From: Pampus argenteus
Lineage: Eukaryota > Chordata > Actinopteri > Scombriformes > Stromateidae
Assembly (NCBI GenBank): GCA_036937835.1
Contig: CM072863.1
Coordinates: 24,636,501 to 24,700,500 of the forward strand
DNA: 64,000 nucleotides
Reading direction: 5' to 3'
Shown here in pieces: positions 1-11,164 of the stretch. Below the pieces are notes generated by a model, which worked only from the letters and a program-made list of their open reading frames with translations, was not told the DNA's origin and did no database searches. Within the stretch, counting starts at the first letter, position 1, and every line of letters starts with the position of its first letter. Both the position numbers and the translations under genes were made by a program.

Positions 1-22
1 GCCATCAACAAGTAACTGATTT

Positions 23-33
23 CTAATGATTAG
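23..33. other. 11-bp dyad CTAATGATTAG (example of nearly every monomer)
   Basis: CTAAT-G-ATTAG is a perfect odd palindrome present in almost all monomers. A recurrent variant (near 10007, 20193, 24259, 32407, 38189, 44994, 50082, 52803, 55526) changes only the central G to T, so symmetry is kept. Two copies (near 28157 and 51603, aacgattag) break one arm. The core TAAT/ATTA resembles homeodomain half-sites, but nothing here shows protein binding. Confidence 0.8.
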
Positions 34-80
34 GACCAAAAAACTCACTTCTGAGAGCTTCCTGCAGCTTTTACTGTAAC

Positions 81-92
81 ATTTGTACAAAT
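81..92. other. 12-bp perfect palindrome ATTTGTACAAAT (example of the C-type monomers)
   Basis: A single A-to-C difference at monomer position 88 turns atttgtaaaaat into ATTTGTACAAAT, which equals its own reverse complement and contains TGTACA. Monomers of this type recur throughout the window (for example 6600, 6938, 24741, 25079, 25417 and 25755) and in several tracts alternate strictly with the A type. One copy near 63073 (tttgaacaaat) is damaged. Confidence 0.85.
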
Positions 93-151
93 AGCTTTCT
101 CTCAGGCCAAAACTGACAACTACAGTTTTTCTTAAACAAGGATCAATATTT

Positions 152-349
152 TCAATCAAAACCATGTTTGCCATCAACAAGTAACTGATTTCTAATGATT
201 AGGACCAAAAAACTCACTTCTGAGTGCTTCCTACAGCTTTTACTGTAACATTTGTAAAAATTGCTTTCTCTCAGGCCAAAACTGACAATTACAGTTTTTC
301 TTAAACAAGGACCAATATTTTCATTCAAAACCACGTTTTCCATCAACAA
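152..349 (-). other. Spurious repeat-derived ORF (65 codons), example of a recurring shadow ORF; not a gene
   Basis: Most monomers give a minus-strand ORF that opens at TTG (caa at 347-349), with the first ATG two codons later, and stops at TGA (tca at 152-154) in the neighbouring monomer. It overlaps the next copy by 29 nt in another frame, because 169 is not a multiple of 3. It is cut off by an in-frame TAG in monomers with ctaattt and frameshifted in 168- and 170-bp monomers. The 9-bp insertion only lengthens it to 68 codons. Where the TGA is lost (near 4715, 61085, 63309 and 63650) it runs on to 80 or 92 codons. No domain, signal peptide or known family was recognised. Differences between copies are mostly amino-acid changing at the same sites that define monomer types, as expected without coding constraint. 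Confidence 0.85.
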
Positions 350-2197
350 GTAACTGATTTCTAATGATTAGGACCAAAAAACTCACTTCTGAGAGCTTCC
401 TGCAGCTTTTACTGTAACATTTGTAAAAATAGCTTTCTCTCAGGCCAAAACTGACAACTACAGTTTTTCTTAAACAAGGAGCAATATTTTCAATCAAAAC
501 CATGTTTGCCATCAACAAGTAACTGATTTCTAATGATTAGGACCAAAAAATTCACTTCTGAGAGCTTCCTGCAGCTTTTACTGTAACATTTGTAAAAATA
601 GCTTTCTCTCAGGCCAAAACTGACAACTACAGGTTTTCTTAAACAAGGAGCAATATTTTCAATCAAAACCATGTTTGCCATCAACAAGTAACTGATTTCT
701 AATGATTAGGACCAAAAAACTCACTTCTGAGAGCTTCCTGCAGCTTTTACTGTAACATTTGTAAAAATAGCTTTCTCTCAGGCCAAAACTGACAACTATA
801 GTTTTTCTTAAACAAGGAGCAAAATTTTCAATCAAAACCATGTTTGCCATCAACAAGTAACTAATTTCTAATGATTAGGACCAAAAAACTCACTTCTGAG
901 TGCTTCCTACAGCTTTTACTGTAACATTTGTAAAAATAGCTTTCTCTCAGGCCAAAACTGACAATTACAGTTTTTCTTAAACAAGGACCAATATTTTCAT
1001 TCAAAACCACGTTTTCCATCAACAAGTAACTGATTTCTAATGATTAGGACCAAAAAACTCACTTCTGAGAGCTTCCTGCAGCTTTTACTGTAACATTTGT
1101 AAAAATAGCTTTCTCTCAGGCCAAAACTGACAACTACAGTTTTTCTTAAACAAGGAGCAATATTTTCAATCAAAATCATGTTTGCCATCAACAAGTAACT
1201 GATTTCTAATGATTAGGACCAAAAAATTCACTTCTGAGAGCTTCCTGCAGCTTTTACTGTAACATTTGTAAAAATAGCTTTCTCTCAGGCCAAAACTGAC
1301 AACTACAGGTTTTCTTAAACAAGGAGCAATATTTTCAATCAAAACCATGTTTGCCATCAACAAGTAACTGATTTCTAATGATTAGGACCAAAAAACTCAC
1401 TTCTGAGAGCTTCCTGCAGCTTTTACTGTAACATTTGTAAAAATAGCTTTCTCTCAGGCCAAAACTGACAACTATAGTTTTTCTTAAACAAGGAGCAAAA
1501 TTTTCAATCAAAACCATGTTTGCCATCAACAAGTAACTAATTTCTAATGATTAGGACCAAAAAACTCACTTCTGAGTGCTTCCTACAGCTTTTACTGTAA
1601 CATTTGTAAAAATTGCTTTCTCTCAGGCCAAAACTGACAATTACAGTTTTTCTTAAACAAGGACCAATATTTTCATTCAAAACCACGTTTTCCATCAACA
1701 AGTAACTGATTTCTAATGATTAGGACCAAAAAACTCACTTCTGAGAGCTTCCTGCAGCTTTTACTGTAACATTTGTAAAAATAGCTTTCTCTCAGGCCAA
1801 AACTGACAACTACAGTTTTTCTTAAACAAGGAGCAATATTTTCAATCAAAACCATGTTTGCCATCAACAAGTAACTGATTTCTAATGATTAGGACCAAAA
1901 AATTCACTTCTGAGAGCTTCCTGCAGCTTTTACTGTAACATTTGTAAAAATAGCTTTCTCTCAGGCCAAAACTGACAACTACAGGTTTTCTTAAACAAGG
2001 AGCAATATTTTCAATCAAAACCATGTTTGCCATCAACAAGTAACTGATTTCTAATGATTAGGACCAAAAAACTCACTTCTGAGAGCTTCCTGCAGCTTTT
2101 ACTGTAACATTTGTAAAAATAGCTTTCTCTCAGGCCAAAACTGACAACTATAGTTTTTCTTAAACAAGGAGCAAAATTTTCAATCAAAACCATGTTT
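170..2197 (+). repeat. Cassette A: 676-bp four-monomer higher-order repeat, three tandem copies
   Basis: Copies at 170-845, 846-1521 and 1522-2197. Each has four monomers in order: V (gagtgc, ctacag, caattacagt, ggacca, ending tcattcaaaaccacgttt), W (begins tccatcaac), X (aattcac and caactacaggt), Y (caactatagt and gcaaaattttc). The second copy's V has gtaaaaatagc where the others have gtaaaaattgc. The first V has ctgattt, the others ctaattt. One aaaatcatg variant marks the W of copy two (near 1174). This is the clearest classical higher-order repeat in the window, and its head-to-tail repetition implies recent unequal exchange or amplification of the four-monomer unit. Confidence 0.92.
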
Positions 2198-3042
2198 GCC
2201 ATCAACAAGTAACTAATTTCTAATGATTAGGACCAAAAAACTCACTTCTGAGTGCTTCCTACAGCTTTTACTGTAACATTTGTAAAAATAGCTTTCTCTC
2301 AGGCCAAAACTGACAACTACAGTTTTTCTTAAACAAGGATCAATATTTTCAATGAAAACCATGTTTGCCATCAACAAGTAACTGATTTCTAATGATTAGG
2401 ACCAAAAAACTCACTTCTGAGAGCTTCCTGCAGCTTTTACTGTAACATTTGTAAAAATAGCTTTCTCTCAGGCCAAAACTGACAATTACAGTTTTTCTTA
2501 AACAAGGACCAATATTTTCAATCAAAACCATGTTTGCCATCAACAAGTAACTAATTTCTAATGATTAGGACCAAAAAACTCACTTCTGAGTGCTTCCTAC
2601 AGCTTTTACTGTAACATTTGTAAAAATAGCTTTCTCTCAGGCCAAAACTGACAACTACAGTTTTTCTTAAACAAGGAGCAATATTTTCAATCAAAACCAT
2701 GTTTGCCATCAACAAGTAACTGATTTCTAATGATTAGGACCAAAGAACTCACTTCTGAGAGCTTCCTGCAGCTTTTACTGTAACATTTGTAAAAATAGCT
2801 TTCTCTCAGGCCAAAACTGACAACTACAGTTTTTCTTAAACAAGGAGCAATATTTTCAATCAAAACCATTTTTGCCATCAACAAGTAACTGATTTCTAAT
2901 GATTAGGACCAAAAAACTCACTTCTGAGAGCTTCCTGCAGCTTTTACTGTAACATTTGTACAAATAGCTTTCTCTCAGGCCAAAACTGACAACTACAGTT
3001 TTTCTTAAACAAGGATCAATATTTTCAATCAAAACCATGTTT

Positions 3043-3718
3043 GCCATCAACAAGTAACTGATTTCTAATGATTAGGACCAAAAAACTCACTTCTGAGTGC
3101 TTCCTACAGCTTTTACTGTAACATTTGTAAAAATTGCTTTCTCTCAGGCCAAAACTGACAATTACAGTTTTTCTTAAACAAGGACCAATATTTTCATTCA
3201 AAACCACGTTTTCCATCAACAAGTAACTGATTTCTAATGATTAGGACCAAAAAACTCACTTCTGAGAGCTTCCTGCAGCTTTTACTGTAACATTTGTAAA
3301 AATAGCTTTCTCTCAGGCCAAAACTGACAACTACAGTTTTTCTTAAACAAGGAGCAATATTTTCAATCAAAACCATGTTTGCCATCAACAAGTAACTGAT
3401 TTCTAATGATTAGGACCAAAAAATTCACTTCTGAGAGCTTCCTGCAGCTTTTACTGTAACATTTGTAAAAATAGCTTTCTCTCAGGCCAAAACTGAAAAC
3501 TACAGGTTTTCTTAAACAAGGAGCAATATTTTCAATCAAAACCATGTTTGCCATCAACAAGTAACTGATTTCTAATGATTAGGACCAAAAAACTCACTTC
3601 TGAGAGCTTCCTGCAGCTTTTACTGTAACATTTGTAAAAATAGCTTTCTCTCAGGCCAAAACTGACAACTATAGTTTTTCTTAAACAAGGAGCAAAATTT
3701 TTAATCAAAACCATGTTT
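3043..3718 (+). repeat. Cassette A, further copy
   Basis: The V-W-X-Y order recurs after a gap of five unrelated-type monomers (2198-3042). Its V has ctgattt like the V at 170. Private changes are actgaaaac in X (near 3495) and ttttaatc in Y (near 3702). Confidence 0.88.
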
Positions 3719-5070
3719 GCCATCAACAAGTAACTAATTTCTAATGATTAGGACCAAAAAACTCACTTCTGAGTGCTTCCTACAGCTTTTACTGTAACAT
3801 TTGTAAAAATAGCTTTCTCTCAGGCCAAAACTGACAACTACAGTTTTTCTTAAACAAGGATCAATATGTTCAATGAAAACCATGTTTGCCATCAACAAGT
3901 AACTGATTTCTAATGATTAGGACCAAAAAACTCACTTCTGAGAGCTTCCTACAGCTTTTACTGTAACATTTGTACAAATAGCTTTCTCTCAGGCCAAAAC
4001 TGACAACTACAGTTTTTCTTAAACAAGGAGCAATATTTTCAATCAAAACCATGTTTGCCATCAACAAGTAACTAATTTCTAATGATTAGGACCAAAAAAC
4101 TCACTTCTGAGTGCTTCCTACAGCTTTTACTGTAACATTTGTATAAATAGCTTTCTCTCAGGCCAAAACTGACAACTACAGTTTTTCTTAAACAAGGATC
4201 AATATTTTCAATGAAAACCATGTTTGCCATCAACAAGTAACTGATTTCTAATGATTAGGACCAAAAAACTCACTTCTGAGAGCTTCCTGCAGCTTTTACT
4301 GTAACATTTGTAAAAATAGCTTTCTCTCAGGCCAAAACTGACAACTATAGTTTTTCTTAAACAAGGAGCAATATTTTCAATCAAAACCATGTTTGCCATC
4401 AACAAGTAACTGATTTCTAATGATTAGGACCAAAAAACTCACTTCTGAGAGCTTCCTGCAGCTTTTACTGTAACATTTGTACAAATAGCTTTCTCTCAGG
4501 CCAAAACTGACAACTACAGTTTTTCTTAAACAAGGAGCAATATTTTCAATCAAAACCATGTTTGCCATCAACAAGTATCTGATTTCTAATGATTAGGACC
4601 AAAAAACTCACTTCTGAGAGCTTCCTGCAGCTTTTACTGTAACATTTGTAAAAATAGCTTTCTCTCAGGCCAAAACTGACAACTACAGTTTTTCTTAAAC
4701 AAGGAGCAATATTTTAAATCAAAACCATGTTTGCCATCAACAAGTAACTGATTTCTAATGATTAGGACCAAAAAACTCACTTCTGAGAGCTTCCTGCAGC
4801 TTTTACTGTAACATTTGTACAAATAGCTTTCTCTCAGGCCAAAACTGACAACTACAGTTTTTCTTAAACAAGGAGCAATATTTTCAATCAAAACCATGTT
4901 TGCCATCAACAAGTAACTGATTTCTAATGATTAGGACCAAAAAACTCACTTCTGAGAGCTTCCTGCAGCTTTTACTGTAACATTTGTAAAAATAGCTTTC
5001 TCTCAGGCCAAAACTGACAACTATAGTTTTTCTTAAACAAGGAGCAATATTTTCAATCAAAACCATGTTT

Positions 5071-5756
5071 GCCATCAACAAGTAACTAATTTCTAATGAT
5101 TAGGACCAAAAAACTCACTTCTGAGAGCTTCCTACAGCTTTTACTGTAACATTTGTAAAAATAGCTTTCTCTCGGCGAGAGAAGGCCAAAACTGACAACT
5201 ATAGTTTTTCTTAAACAAGGAGCAATATTTTCAATCAAAACCATGTTTGCCATCAACAAGTAACTGATTTCTAATGATTAGGACCAAAAAACTCACTTCT
5301 GAGAGCTTCCTGCAGCTTTTACTGTAACATTTGTAAAAAATAGCTTTCTCTCAGGCCAAAACTGACAACTACAGTTTTTCTTAAACAAGGATCAATATTT
5401 TCAATCAAAACCATGTTTGCCATCAACAAGTAACTGATTTCTAATGATTAGGACCAAAAAACTCACTTCTGAGAGCTTCCTGCAGCTTTTACTGTAACAT
5501 TTGTAAAAATTGCTTTCTCTCAGGCCAAAACTGACAATTACAGTTTTTCTTAAACAAGGACCAATATTTTCATTCAAAACCACGTTTTCCATCAACAAGT
5601 AACTGATTTCTAATGATTAGGACCAAAAAACTCACTTCTGAGAGCTTCCTGCAGCTTTTACTGTAACATTTGTAAAAATAGCTTTCTCTCTGGCCAAAAC
5701 TGACAACTACAGTTTTTCTTAAACAAGGAGCAATATTTTCAATCAAAACCATGTTT
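5071..5756 (+). repeat. Cassette H, copy 1: 686-bp composite unit with hairpin monomer
   Basis: Four monomers in fixed order. First is a 178-bp monomer with the 9-bp palindrome-forming insertion (hairpin 5167-5183). Second is a 170-bp monomer with an extra A (gtaaaaaatag near 5335) and ggatca. Third is a monomer with gtaaaaattgc, caattacagt and cacgttt. Fourth is a monomer with ctctctggcc in place of ctctcaggcc. The same four-part order is found eight times in the window at irregular spacing, so it has moved or been copied as a block. Confidence 0.9.
5167..5183. other. 9-bp insertion creating a 17-bp palindrome TTCTCTCGGCGAGAGAA; first of 32
   Basis: Relative to the normal ttctctcaggcc, nine bases (ggcgagaga) are inserted after ttctctc. 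This makes two perfect 8-bp arms, TTCTCTCG and CGAGAGAA, around one G. Other copies start at 12444, 14143, 15842, 16527, 18226, 22460, 26189, 28396, 29419, 30104, 33999, 34177, 35200, 35885, 39781, 39959, 40644, 41329, 42521, 47262, 48454, 51842, 52527, 54395, 54573, 58469, 60168, 60515, 61539, 61717 and 62739. Most sit in a linked haplotype: ctaattt, gagagc, ctacag, hairpin, caactatagt. The insertion carries two CpGs in an otherwise CpG-free consensus. It resembles a copy of the adjacent arm in reverse complement, as template switching or fold-back repair would leave. Confidence 0.93.
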
Positions 5757-5936
5757 GCCATCAACAAGTAACTGATTTCTAATGATTAGGACCAAAAAAC
5801 TCACTTCTGAGAGCTTCCTGCAGCTTTTACTGTAACATTTGTACAAATAGCTTTCTCTCAGGCCAAAACTGACAACTACAGTTTTTCTTAAACAAGGATC
5901 AATATTTTCAATCAAAACCATGTTTGCCATCAACAA

Positions 5937-6610
5937 GTAACTGATTTCTAATGATTAGGACCAAAAAACTCACTTCTGAGAGCTTCCTGCAGCTTTTACT
6001 GTAACATTTATAAAATAGCTTTCTCTCAGGCCAAAACTGACAACTACAGTTTTTCTTAAACAAGGATAAATATTTTCAATCAAAACCATGTTTGCCATCA
6101 ACAAGTAACTGATTTCTAATGATTAGGACCAAAAAACTCACTTCTGAGAGCTTCCTGCAGCTTTTACTGTAACATTTGTACAAATAGCTTTCTCTCAGGC
6201 CAAAACTGACAACTACAGTTTTTCTTAAACAAGGAGCAATATTTTCAATCAAAACCATGTTTGCCATCAACAAGTAACTGATTTCTAATGATTAGGACCA
6301 AAAAACTCACTTCTGAGAGCTTCCTGCAGCTTTTACTGTAACATTTGTAAAAATAGCTTTCTCTCAGGCCAAAACTGACAACTACAGTTTTTCTTAAACA
6401 AGGATCAATATTTTCAATCAAAACCATGTTTGCCATCAACAAGTAACTGATTTCTAATGATTAGGACCAAAAAACTCACTTCTGAGAGCTTCCTGCAGCT
6501 TTTACTGTAACATTTGTAAAATAGCTTTCTCTCAGGCCAAAACTGACAACTACAGTTTTTCTTAAACAAGGATAAATATTTTCAATCAAAACCATGTTTG
6601 CCATCAACAA
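5937..6610 (+). repeat. Tract with two 168-bp monomers (A-tract deletion linked to ggataaat)
   Basis: Two monomers here (one-base losses near 6011 and 6517) have the A-tract at position 87-91 shortened to give taaaatagc, and both carry ggataaat downstream in the same monomer. The pair of changes travels together in nine of the ten 168-bp monomers of the window. Confidence 0.8.
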
Positions 6611-7275
6611 GTAACTGATTTCTAATGATTAGGACCAAAAAACTCACTTCTGAGAGCTTCCTGCAGCTTTTACTGTAACATTTGTACAAATAGCTTTCTC
6701 TCAGGCCAAAACTGACAACTACAGTTTTTCTTAAACAAGGAGCAATATTTTCAATCAAAACCATGTTTGCCATCAACAAGTAACTGATTTCTAATGATTA
6801 GGACCAAAAAACTCACTTCTGAGAGCTTCCTGCAGCTTTTACTGTAACATTTGTAAAAATAGCTTTCTCTCAGGCCAAAACTGACAACTACAGTTTTTCT
6901 TAAACAAGGAGCAATATTTTCAATCAAAACCATGTTTGCCATCAACAAGTAACTGATTTCTAATGATTAGGACCAAAAAACTCACTTCTGAGAGCTTCCT
7001 GCAGCTTTTACTGTAACATTTGTACAAATAGCTTTCTCTCAGGCCAAAACTGACAACTACAGTTTTTCTTAAACAAGGAGCAATATTTTCAATCAAAACC
7101 ATGTTTGCCATCAACAAGTAACTGATTTCTAATGATTAGGACCAAAAAACTCACTTCTGAGAGCTTCCTGCAGCTTTTACTGTAACATTTGTAAAAATAG
7201 CTTTCTCTCAGGCCAAAACTGACAACTACAGTTTTTCTTAAACAAGGAGCAATATTTTCAATCAAAACCATGTTT
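6600..7275 (+). repeat. 338-bp dimer tract (palindrome-plus / palindrome-minus alternation)
   Basis: Monomers at 6600 and 6938 have gtacaaatag (12-bp palindrome intact), those at 6769 and 7107 have gtaaaaatag. The rest of each monomer is the same consensus type, so the repeat period is two monomers. Confidence 0.82.
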
Positions 7276-9061
7276 GCCATCAACAAGTAACTGATTTCTA
7301 ATGATTAGGACCAAAAAACTCACTTCTGAGAGCTTCCTGCAGCTTTTACTGTAACATTTGTAAAAATAGCTTTCTCTCAGGCCAAAACTGACAACTACAG
7401 TTTTTCTTAAACAAGGAGCAATATTTTCAATCAAAACCATGTTTGCCATCAACAAGTAACTGATTTCTAATGATTAGGACCAAAAAACTCACTTCTGAGA
7501 GCTTCCTGCAGCTTTTACTGTAACATTTGTAAAAATAGCTTTCTCTCAGCCCAAAACTGACAACTACAGTTTTTCTTAAACAAGGAGCAAAATTTTCAAT
7601 CAAAACCATGTTTGCCATCAACAAGTAACTAATTTCTAATGATTAGGACCAAAAAACTCACTTCTGAGTGCTTCCTACAGCTTTTACTGTAACATTTGTA
7701 AAAATTGCTTTCTCTCAGGCCAAAACTGACAATTACAGTTTTTCTTAAACAAGGACCAATATTTTCATTCAAAACCACGTTTTCCATCAACAAGTAACTG
7801 ATTTCTAATGATTAGGACCAAAAAACTCACTTCTGAGAGCTTCCTGCAGCTTTTACTGTAACATTTGTAAAAATAGCTTTCTCTCAGGCCAAAACTGACA
7901 ACTACAGTTTTTCTTAAACAAGGACCAATATTTTCAATCAAAACCATGTTTGCCATCAACAAGTAACTAATTTCTAATGATTAGGACCAAAAAACTCACT
8001 TCTGAGAGCTTCCTGCAGCTTTTACTGTAACATTTGTAAAAATAGCTTTCTCTCAGGCCAAAACTGACAACTACAGTTTTTCTTAAACAAGGAGCAATAT
8101 TTTCAATCAAAACCATGTTTGCCATCAACAAGTAACTGATTTCTAATGATTAGGACCAAAAAACTCACTTCTGAGAGCTTCCTGCAGCTTTTACTGTAAC
8201 ATTTGTACAAATAGCTTTCTCTCAGGCCAAAACTGACAACTACAGTTTTTCTTAAACAAGGAGCAATATTTTCAATCAAAACCACGTTTGCCATCAACAA
8301 GTAACTGATTTCTAATGATTAGGACCAAAAAACTCACTTCTGAGAGCTTCCTGCAGCTTTTACTGTAACATTTGTAAAAATAGCTTTCTCTCAGGCCAAA
8401 ACTGACAACTATAGTTTTTCTTAAACAAGGAGCAATATTTTCAATGAAAACCATGTTTGCCATCAACAAGTAACTAATTTCTAATGATTAGGACCAAAAA
8501 ACTCACTTCTGAGAGCTTCCTGCAGCTTTTACTGTAACATTTGTAAAAATAGCTTTCTCTCAGGCCAAAACTGACAACTACAGTTTTTCTTAAACAAGGA
8601 GCAATATTTTCAATCAAAACCATGTTTGCCATCAACAAGTAACTGATTTCTAATGATTAGGACCAAAAAACTCACTTCTGAGAGCTTCCTGCAGCTTTTA
8701 CTGTAACATTTGTACAAATAGCTTTCTCTCAGGCCAAAACTGACAACTACAGTTTTTCTTAAACAAGGAGCAATATTTTCAATCAAAACCATGTTTGCCA
8801 TCAACAAGTAACTGATTTCTAATGATTAGGACCAAAAAACTCACTTCTGAGAGCTTCCTGCAGCTTTTACTGTAACATTTGTACAAATAGCTTTCTCTCA
8901 GGCCAAAACTGACAACTACAGTTTTTCTTAAACAAGGAGCAATATTTTCAATCAAAACCATGTTTGCCATCAACAAGTAACTGATTTCTAATGATTAGGA
9001 CCAAAAAACTCACTTCTGAGAGCTTCCTGCAGCTTTTACTGTAACATTTGTAAAAATAGCT

Positions 9062-9070
9062 TTCTCTGAA
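9062..9070. other. Unique ctctgaaggcc junction, probable remnant or partial hairpin insertion
   Basis: This monomer reads ttctctgaaggcc, one base longer than the normal ttctctcaggcc. It matches the hairpin allele with eight bases (cggcgaga) removed, because it keeps the gaaggcc right flank found otherwise only in hairpin monomers. It could be a deleted hairpin or an independent change. Confidence 0.6.
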
Positions 9071-9304
9071 GGCCAAAACTGACAACTACAGTTTTTCTTA
9101 AACAAGGAGCAATATTTTCAATCAAAACCATGTTTGCCATCAACAAGTAACTGATTTCTAATGATTAGGACCAAAAAACTCACTTCTGAGAGCTTCCTGC
9201 AGCTTTTACTGTAACATTTGTAAAAATAGCTTTCTCTCAGGCCAAAACTGACAACTATAGTTTTTCTTAAACAAGGAGCAAAATTTTCAATCAAAACCAT
9301 GTTT

Positions 9305-9980
9305 GCCATCAACAAGTAACTAATTTCTAATGATTAGGACCAAAAAACTCACTTCTGAGTGCTTCCTACAGCTTTTACTGTAACATTTGTAAAAATTGCT
9401 TTCTCTCAGGCCAAAACCGACAATTACAGTTTTTCTTAAACAAGGACCAATATTTTCATTCAAAACCACGTTTTCCATCAACAAGTAACTGATTTCTAAT
9501 GATTAGGACCAAAAAACTCACTTCTGAGAGCTTCCTGCAGCTTTTACTGTAACATTTGTAAAAATAGCTTTCTCTCAGGCCAAAACTGACAACTACAGTT
9601 TTTCTTAAACAAGGACCAATATTTTCAATCAAAACCATGTTTGCCATCAACAAGTAACTGATTTCTAATGATTAGGACCAAAAAATTCACTCCTGAGAGC
9701 TTCCTGCAGCTTGTACTGTAACATTTGTAAAAATAGCTTTCTCTCAGGCCAAAACTGACAACTACAGGTTTTCTTAAACAAGGAGCAATATTTTCAATCA
9801 AAACCATGTTTGCCATCAACAAGTAACTGATTTCTAATGATTAGGACCAAAAAACTCACTTCTGAGAGCTTCCTGCAGCTTTTACTGTAACATTTGTAAA
9901 AATAGCTTTCTCTCAGGCCAAAACTGAAAACTATAGTTTTTCTTAAACAAGGAGCAAAATTTTCAATCAAAACCATGTTT
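9305..9980 (+). repeat. Cassette A copy with several private changes
   Basis: V-W-X-Y order. Private bases are aaaccgac in V (near 9417, making a rare CpG), actcctgag and cttgtactg in X (near 9690 and 9713) and actgaaaac in Y (near 9926). W ends with ggacca, as in the copies at 31.5, 37.3 and 54.7 kb and unlike those at 170-3718, so two subfamilies of cassette A exist. Confidence 0.85.
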
Positions 9981-11164
9981 GCCATCAACAAGTAACTGAT
10001 TTCTAATTATTAGGACCAAAAAACTCACTTCTGAGAGCTTCCTGCAGCTTTTACTGTAACATTTGTACAAATAGCTTTCTCTCAGGCCAAAACTGACAAC
10101 TACAGTTTTTCTTAAACAAGGAGCAATATTTTCAATCAAAACCATGTTTGCCATCAACAAGTAACTAATTTCTAATGATTAGGACCAAAAAACTCACTTC
10201 TGAGTGCTTCCTACAGCTTTTACTGTAACATTTGTAAAAATAGCTTTCTCTCAGGCCAAAACTGACAACTACAGTTTTTCTTAAACAAGGATCAATATTT
10301 TCAATGAAAACCATGTTTGCCATCAACAAGTAACTGATTTCTAATGATTAGGACCAAAAAACTCACTTCTGAGAGCTTCCTGCAGCTTTTACTGTAACAT
10401 TTGTAAAAATAGCTTTCTCTCAGGCCAAAACTGACAACTATAGTTTTTCTTAAACAAGGAGCAATATTTTCAATCAAAACCATGTTTGCCATCAACAAGT
10501 AACTAATTTCTAATGATTAGGACCAAAAAACTCACTTCTGAGAGCTTCCTGCAGCTTTTACTGTAACATTTGTAAAAATAGCTTTCTCTCAGGCCAAAAC
10601 TGACAACTACAGTTTTTCTTAAACAAGGAGCAATATTTTCAATCAAAACCATGTTTGCCATCAACAAGTAACTGATTTCTAATGATTAGGACCAAAAAAC
10701 TCACTTCTGAGAGCTTCCTGCAGCTTTTACTGTAACATTTGTACAAATAGCTTTCTCTCAGGCCAAAACTGACAACTACAGTTTTTCTTAAACAAGGAGC
10801 AATATTTTCAATCAAAACCATGTTTGCCATCAACAAGTAACTGATTTCTAATGATTAGGACCAAAAAAACTCACTTCTGAGAGCTTCCTGCAGTTTTTAC
10901 TGTAACATTTGTAAAAATAGCTTTCTCTCAGGCCAAAACTGACAACTACAGTTTTTCTTAAACAAGGAGCAATATTTTCAATCAAAACCATGTTTACCAT
11001 CAACAAGTAACTGATTTCTAATGATTAGGACCAAAAAACTCACTTCTGAGAGCTTCCTGCAGCTTTTACTGTAACATTTGTACAAATAGCTTTCTCTCAG
11101 GCCAAAACTGACAACTACAGTTTTTCTTAAACAAGGAGCAATATTTTCAATCAAAACCATGTTT

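Larger units (their letters stand above)
1..169 (+). repeat. Reference monomer with internal anatomy
   Basis: This monomer shows the landmarks used throughout. Positions 23-33 are the dyad CTAATGATTAG. Position 18 is G here and A in a variant (ctaattt). Positions 38-43 are an A6 tract. Positions 56 (gagagc/gagtgc) and 64 (ctgcag/ctacag) are diagnostic; CTGCAG at 62-67 is a PstI site in most monomers. Positions 81-92 here read ATTTGTACAAAT, a perfect 12-bp palindrome; most other monomers have A at 88, which breaks it. Positions 97-103 (ttctctc) are where the 9-bp insertion occurs. Positions 119-125 vary as caactacagt, caattacagt, caactatagt or caactacaggt. Positions 140-146 vary as ggagca, ggatca, ggacca or ggataa. 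The end varies as tcaatcaaaaccatgttt, tcaatgaaaacc or tcattcaaaaccacgttt. Confidence 0.95.

Noticed and set aside
4634..4912. Longer 80-92-codon ORFs (also at 61041, 63265 and 63568) as distinct genes
   Set aside because: They only run on because one base (ttttaaatc) removes the usual TGA stop; the extra residues are the next monomer in another frame.
5167..5183. Hairpin insertion as a transcription terminator or transposon target duplication
   Set aside because: No T-run follows the palindrome, no transposon or flanking duplication is present, and the host appears eukaryotic.
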